A stretch of DNA of 64,000 nucleotides, from contig CATNEN010000033.1 in the NCBI GenBank assembly GCA_950097015.1, forward strand, positions 5,115,001-5,179,000, written 5' to 3'. The notes under the pieces were generated by a model that worked only from the letters and a program-made list of their open reading frames with translations, had not been told where the DNA came from and made no database searches. This document shows positions 58,401 to 64,000 of the stretch, in pieces. The translations under genes and the position numbers were made by a program. This stretch comes from Macrostomum hystrix (taxonomy: Eukaryota > Platyhelminthes > Macrostomidae). Numbering within the stretch: the stretch's first letter is position 1; every line of letters begins with the position of its first letter.

Positions 58401-60672
58401 TAAATTCTTTAATATAATAAAGAAAGCAAATAAAACTGAAATTTGAAAACTAAAAAAATGCAAAAATGTGATTTTTTCCATTTAAAATCTTACAATTTAA
58501 TATATGCAAGCCAGGCCAGCTGGTTTGAGTTGACACTAGATTTGGACCTATTATGCCAACTGGCACCACAAGTCTGACAAAACAATGCACTGTGCTCTGT
58601 GTCTACCTTGTAATTTATCTGTGGCAGTGCTGAAGCCATTGTGTTTTAGAGTCAATAGTGTTTCAATACAAGCTATATATTAAAAAGGCCTTGTCATTTT
58701 TGCTGTTGGGAAAGTAAATTCTTGGTTCTTTATTCAGGTATAACCCTTATCCTTTATTATGTGATAGATAGTGACATACATGTGCAACCTCCCAAATCTT
58801 AGCCAGCCATGCGACATAGTTTTTGCTCTATTTACAACTAAGTTTGCTCTCAGTTGCAACTGAGTTTGTTTCATTGCTCTATTTACGACTTAGTTTGCTC
58901 TCATTTGCTCTTTTTTTCTCTCCCCTTTTTTCTATTCTTCACGCCTTCCTTTTTTGTCCCTTGGTCCCCCCTTTGATTTTTTGCGCTTGGTTGATTGGTT
59001 TTTGCAACTTACCTTGCTTGGCCCTCGTTTCACCCGGCCGTTTCGGCCGGGTGTTGTGCATGTATGGATAGTGATAAAGACAACCAGATTGATATGCAGA
59101 ACTCACACTCATACATTACATTTACACCAATCCCTCCTCCTCTATCCTAAGCCACCCAAATAAGTGCAATCCCCACCAGTCTAAATCATAGACCAGCTTT
59201 AAAGCTTTTTTGGCCTTTTACATGTTGGCTTATAGACTAGAAAAAATCCTTAGCTGCTAAGCATGGGACTTTCTCTCCCAAAGCCTAAAGATAAGGGAGT
59301 TTGTGAAATCAGAGTTTGCAGTTTACATTACTTTTAAGAGATTGCAGAAAGACATGGGCCAGATAAAGTCTTTGTGGGCCAGATTTGGCCTGCAGGCCAG
59401 AGTTTATCAACCTCTGACCTGAGCTAGGCCCTATGCTTCCTTTAGAGACAAAAAATTTTAATTGGCTATCATTTCTTATTTCTCAAAGTGCAAGGAACTG
59501 TTGTAACATAAAATGTTTGTTGGTTTGATTAAATGAATGAATAAATACATCAAATCAAATAGACAAATAACAATATGATTAATAATATGGCAAACTCCTA
59601 GTCTGTGGAGATAAATTATTTTGCTTCTTTTTCCTTAGCAAAACTTATATGATAACTGCTAAAAGGACATAGCCAGCAATTAATAGTAGTGGGCAACCCA
59701 GTACTGAAATTTGCCAAGCATCTTTTCTAGGAAAAGGCAGTGCCAGAGGTACTCATTCAGGTGAGTCTGAAACAATGTGTCACTTGTGCCACACATCCTC
59801 CAGAAATTGTCACATCAATTATGTGTTTAGGTGGGGTCATTGGGGTCCACAAAGAATAGGCTCCAACTTGGCATTGCAGTTCAGGTGTTGCAAAGCAGCC
59901 CACATGTGACCAACTGCGCATGGTAAAATTCAGGTTGCATAGTTCATCAGCATATTCTCAATTGGCATAGGTTGCAATTGTCATAGGTGGCCTAGGTCAT
60001 TTAGCCATATTAATAGTCACCCATTACTCGTAGGCTGAAATGTGAAGAAAAAGTTGTTAAATAATTAAATGTCACAAAATAAGAGTTTGCCTTTATATAT
60101 TTTTATTATATGGCTATACATGACATGTAAGAGAAATAGTTTTCTCTCCCTCTAATACGCTCGTAGTTTTCATCAGAAAAGGGAAATAATTTACTATATT
60201 TTCCTTTACTGTAACACAGCTTACCTAATTTATCTAAGAACATTGGTAAACTGCAATATGCTGGGTTAAAATAGTAACTTGTAAGCAGTTTGTAATTATA
60301 TGCTAAAAATGATGGAATCATTGTCATCTACTCTTATAATTTCATGCACTAGTGTAGCTAATATACACAACTATATCTGTACCCCTGGCCATTCATTTTT
60401 AAGAATTTTGAAGTGGACAATTTATAATTTTTTTTATTAAACCATAAAAATGTCATTAATAAATACTAACTAAAGGGAAATAATTTTTTCATAAAAAAAT
60501 CCAAAAATAATTTGGTAACTAAGCACGCATTGTATTATTTTCACAGACCAGATAAAACGTCAGCAGGAGTTGGGCATCTGTGATTACAGTCTTGTGTGTG
60601 CTTCAATATTGACTGATTTCTGTAAAAGAAGGACGACAGAACAGCTGACACGGATCTTGATTTATCATCTCT
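55479..60672. other. AT-rich intergenic region
   Basis: No recognised gene. Three copies of a CGTCGGTTATGTTACA-like motif lie at 56001, 56167 and 56347. Imperfect repeats of GCTCTATTTACAACTAAGTT occur at 58820-58910, and a hairpin CACCCGGCCG-TTT-CGGCCGGGTG at 59031-59053. The ZYG11-like promoter must lie at the right edge, but I see no defined element. Confidence 0.5.
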
Positions 60673-63600
60673 ATGAGCCAACGTCAGCAGCAGCCTGCAG
60701 CTTCGGCTGCTGCGGCCGTGGCCGCTTTGCCAGCATCGGCGTCTGGCTCGTCGGCAGCAGCCGCAGCGGCTGCCACAGCGTCTCAGTCGCCAAGCCTGCC
60801 GCCTAGCCTGGAGGATCTGTGCGTTCGCCTGCTCGCCTCTCGCGGACTTCGCGATCTGGCCGGCCCAGCTGGCGACAGCGTCTGCAGCTCCCGCGTCTCC
60901 TTCTACCCCTGTGTGCCCTACTTGTACCCGGCCGTGGCCGACAAGCTGCTGAATGCTCTGGCGGCCGGTGGCAAGCTGACCGACCCGCTGCTAGGCGCCT
61001 TCACACCGGACAGATGCGGCCTGCAGTGCGTCCACCTCGAGAACGCTGAGGATCTGTCTCTAGAGAGCCTGAAGGTTAGCAATTGTTATTAAACAGGATT
61101 GCTTGCTTGCTGAAGCAAAATAAAATTTACCTTAAGACATTGAGTTCTTAAGATGTTAAGGCATTGGGGAAATTATACGATATGTAATGCAATTCCATTA
61201 TTGCCATCGTTGTTAGGAAACTAAAGCTGACTGGATCTAAGCATGTTCACATTTGTAATTGCATTGCAACTGTCACGTTTCACTGAACTTTTATTGAACT
61301 CCAAAACAGGTGCTGAAGCGGCATCGCCTTCTGCGACTAACCTGCGTGCACCTGGAACAGGTGAATCTGTACTCTCTGGTCAGCTGCCTTTCTGACGCCA
61401 GCAAGCAGCAGATGATCTCATTTAACCTGGCTGGCACTTCCATCCTGTGCGACAAGCTGCCAGTGATTGTCTGCCTGTCTGTGTTCCGCAGCCTAGCCAG
61501 CCTCAACCTGGCCAGCACTGAGCTCGACTGCAAATGCCTGGAGGTCATCTGCAACGATCTGCGTCACCTGGTCCATTTGGACATCTCCAAGACTGACGTG
61601 GTAGACATCTGGCCGCTGAGGCGAATGCGACACCGGCTGAAGTATCTGCGACTGTACGGCGTGAAGCCGAAGCAGGCCGGCAGATTCCTCACTGTACTGT
61701 CCGAGCTGGAGAATCTGCTGCTGTTAGACATCAGCGATGACACCAGCCTGGCCAGGTCTGCTCAGCTAATATTATTGCATCTACTATTTCTATGAGTAGT
61801 ACTAGTCTGTTCGTGTGCTTATGGAGATGTGCTCGCCGATTGATTTGAGTATTAAATCCTGCGACTCACACAACAGCCTTCATGCCTACACAAGCCCCAA
61901 ATTGGCCCGCACGCAGATCTATTTGGAGTTGCGCTGTGCTAATCATAATTTGCTTTTGATGTAATTGTTTCCCGCGTCTCGGTTTTCTCAGCGCCCTGTC
62001 TCCCGCCTCCGGCGCCCATCCGCCGCCTATTTTATCTTCAATTTTAGTAAAAACAACCATAAAAATTGGGCGAGATGACGACAATTTTTTCTCACAATTT
62101 ATGTAGCTTGGTTGTACGTGTTCTTCTGTGCCAGTGTATGTATGTGTGCCGAAGTCTTCAGCTGAAAATGTATTTTCCAGTGAATTTTCAAGGATTGTTA
62201 TTTGCTTGATGATCGAGACTGTAGAATTCGCATCCCAGCATGTGTACACAGCTGGGGCCACCCGTTGAAGGTCCAGAAGCTTCGCCTAAATGAAGGCCAG
62301 CAGACACCGAAGTCTGAGATGATGCAGATCATTTCAGAATCTTTAATTATTCATTTTTAGGAAAGTTTTCACGTGTTCTAGAATTTCTGGTATTATCGCG
62401 TGTCTATTGATCGCTTATCGATCGCCTATTGATCGAATTGCAGATTTGGCAAGCCGCAGATCCAGCAGCAGGTGCGCGAACTGTTCAGCTCACCCAGCTT
62501 CCTGCCCCGCCTGGAGCATCTGGACGTGTCTGGCAACAAGCTCAAGCTGGAAATCCCCCTGCTGCGCCAGTTCGTGCTGGCCAGGCCAAGTCTGAAATTC
62601 CTCGGCTTCGCCATGGTTGACGAACAGCTGACTGGCGAGCCGGAGCTGCCGGTTGAAATCGCCGGCTTCGACACCGAGGACCAGCTCATCCGCTGTCTGG
62701 AGCGTTACAGAGACAGGGAAAACTACATGCAGCAAACTCTGTGCGCGGTGTTCCTGCACACCAATCACATGTTCAACCTGAGAGAGCGCCTCCTGAGGGC
62801 CACCTTTCCCGTGCTGCGCAAGTATTCGCACAGGATGCAGCTGCAGCTGGCTGGCACGGCCGTACTGTACAATCTCACCCGCTATCAGCTGAGCTTCAAG
62901 CTCAGTCCCGCAGTTCGGAACACAGTCGTAGACCTGGTGCTAAACGCCATGGGCAATTTTCCAAAGCAGCAACAGTTGCAGAAGAATGCCCTGCTGACGC
63001 TGTGCAACGATTGCTTCCTGCATCAGGCAGAGTTCGACCGGCTCTGGTGCCTGTCCCTGGTGTGCGACGGCCTGGTGCAGTTCACAGACCAGCACATGGT
63101 GCGCATGCTGGTGGCCATAGTCAGCATTGTGTCAGCCAAGGTCAGCAGCCGGGATCTGGCCCTCCTGACCTCCCAGGACCGGCTGTTCGCCCGCCTGGTG
63201 GCCCTGGTGCAGGAGCGCCGCCGCCTGCTGCGCTCGCAGCTCACCGACCTGCCCAAGCCGCCAGGCCCGTCAGACCTGGACCCGACGCTGAAATTCGCTC
63301 TCAGCGCACTCTGGAACCTCACAGACGAATGCGAGCCCAGCTGCCGCCTGTTTGTTGGCGCCGGCGGCATCGAGGCCTACCTGAAGCTCTTCCGACTGCT
63401 GGACTGCGCCGCCGCTGCCGACGCCAGGCAGTGCATCCTGCCAAAGTGCCTCGGCCTGCTCAACAATATCGCCGAAATGCCGGCCACCAGGGAGTCCCTG
63501 CTGGATAGCGACCTCATCACTGTGAGTAATTCATGTATTAGTCCCATTCCATCCCCATGGGTAGCACAAACCTTCATCTCTCATCTATAGCCTCATCTCA

Positions 63601-64000
63601 GACCCCCTACTCTATCCCCCTATCTCCTCATTTTCTCCTATCTCCGCGCTTTCTCCTATCTCCGCGCTTATCCTGTCTTCTCGTTTTATCATACATATAG
63701 CTCCTCATTTTATCCTTTCTCCATCTCTCCTTATCTTCTTCCAGTACTTTCTTAGTTCAGCAGTTTTTATTGTGCAGCAGTTTCGAATTCCTCCCGAATA
63801 TCCTCCTCACCCACTCAGACGCTGAGCCAGCTGCTGACCGACACTTGCCTTAGCGTTGCCTACTTCGCCGCCGGAGTCCTGGCTAACCTCAGCCTCCTGC
63901 CCGACCGCGTCTGGCTAGAACGACTCAGTGAGCGGCCTCGCCGTCGCCTCCTGCCAGCTGTTGGCAACGCTGTGCTTTCCTGGTCCTCGCCGGATGCCGA
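60673..64000 (+). CDS. ZYG11/ZER1-family CUL2 E3 ligase substrate receptor, partial
   Basis: Four exons: 60673-61074, 61310-61755, 62444-63521 and 63819 to the window end, with consistent phases (0, 2, 0) and GT-AG sites. The start ATG 60673 gives an Ala/Ser/Gln-rich leader. Then LEDLCVRLLASRGLRDLAGP and YPAVADKLLNAL, leucine-rich repeats (LRLTCVHLEQVNLYSLVSCL, FRSLASLNLASTELDCKCLE, LRHLVHLDISKTDVVDI, LPRLEHLDVSGNKLKL), and an ARM-like C-terminal domain (NALLTLCNDCFLHQAEFDRL, FALSALWNLTDECEPSCRLF, LGLLNNIAEMPATRESLLDS). Family members recruit substrates, including proteins with N-terminal glycine degrons, to cullin-2 ubiquitin ligases. About 700 codons are visible and the C-terminus is cut off. 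Whether it is ZYG11 or ZER1 cannot be decided here. Confidence 0.88.
63522..63818. other. Intron 3 of the ZYG11-like gene, CT-rich
   Basis: Donor GTGAGT, acceptor CCACTCAG. It contains TCTCCTATCTCCGCGCTT-like repeats (about 63590-63720), similar in style to the CT-rich intronic repeats at 22762-22890 and 46315-46570. Confidence 0.8.

Noticed and set aside
59031-59053. Hairpin as Helitron 3' end or rho-independent terminator
   Set aside because: No CTRR terminus follows and no T-run is present. It is not linked to the Helitron at 54-55 kb.

Overview
This is a eukaryotic, metazoan window. The genes have short GT-AG introns, and recognisable animal proteins include a ZYG11/ZER1-family protein and a GCM-domain transcription factor. 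Most of the DNA is tandem repeats and nested transposable elements. The repeat load and possible trans-splice acceptors would fit a free-living flatworm such as Macrostomum, but no marker here fixes the species. Several reading frames break by one base in homopolymers, so either long-read assembly errors or decaying elements must be kept in mind.

Left part (1-15.9 kb). Minus-strand pieces of an unrecognised disordered nuclear-type protein (1-1782) are followed by a small ORF (2380-2799) that has a diverged, inverted paralogue at 9813-10193. Between them lie a 40-bp tandem array, a ~97-bp tandem array in which every unit carries palindromes, and a minus-strand, intron-containing or broken gene (about 4.9-7.7 kb) with a Rep/SF3-like P-loop ATPase domain. 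Several foldback or TIR elements follow (7996-8520; 10769-11307 with two smaller foldbacks inside), then remnants of an LTR retrotransposon (12.4-14.4 kb).

Central part (15.9-52.7 kb). This is the main result. A minus-strand gene of a DDE-transposase-like family has its 5' exons at 52735-50677 and its 3' exons at 17258-15945. Between them sits a 33.3-kb segment (17352-50673) bounded by 12-bp inverted repeats CCCGGTGGGACA and a TA dinucleotide on each side. Removing the segment and one TA rebuilds a GTAAGC splice donor and a ~95-bp intron joining two phase-0 exons. I therefore read it as a giant DNA transposon inserted in a splice donor. It carries a divergent pair of genes: a CACTA/EnSpm (TNP2-like) transposase (23.5-25.5 kb, plus) and an accessory DUF4806-like protein (23.1-19.3 kb, minus). 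It also has GC-rich subterminal repeats at both ends, a 1.4-kb 40-bp minisatellite, a 17.4-kb array of a 24-bp satellite, a broken glial-cells-missing (gcm) gene copy (45.8-47.0 kb), and a tandemly duplicated tiny two-exon gene (47.9-49.0 kb).

Right part (52.8-64 kb). There is a hAT-type MITE with an exact 8-bp target duplication (53800-54072), an internally deleted Helitron (54225-55478) keeping its PIF1-like helicase C-terminus, about 5 kb of AT-rich DNA without recognisable genes, and the first four exons of a ZYG11-family gene (60673 to beyond the window end).
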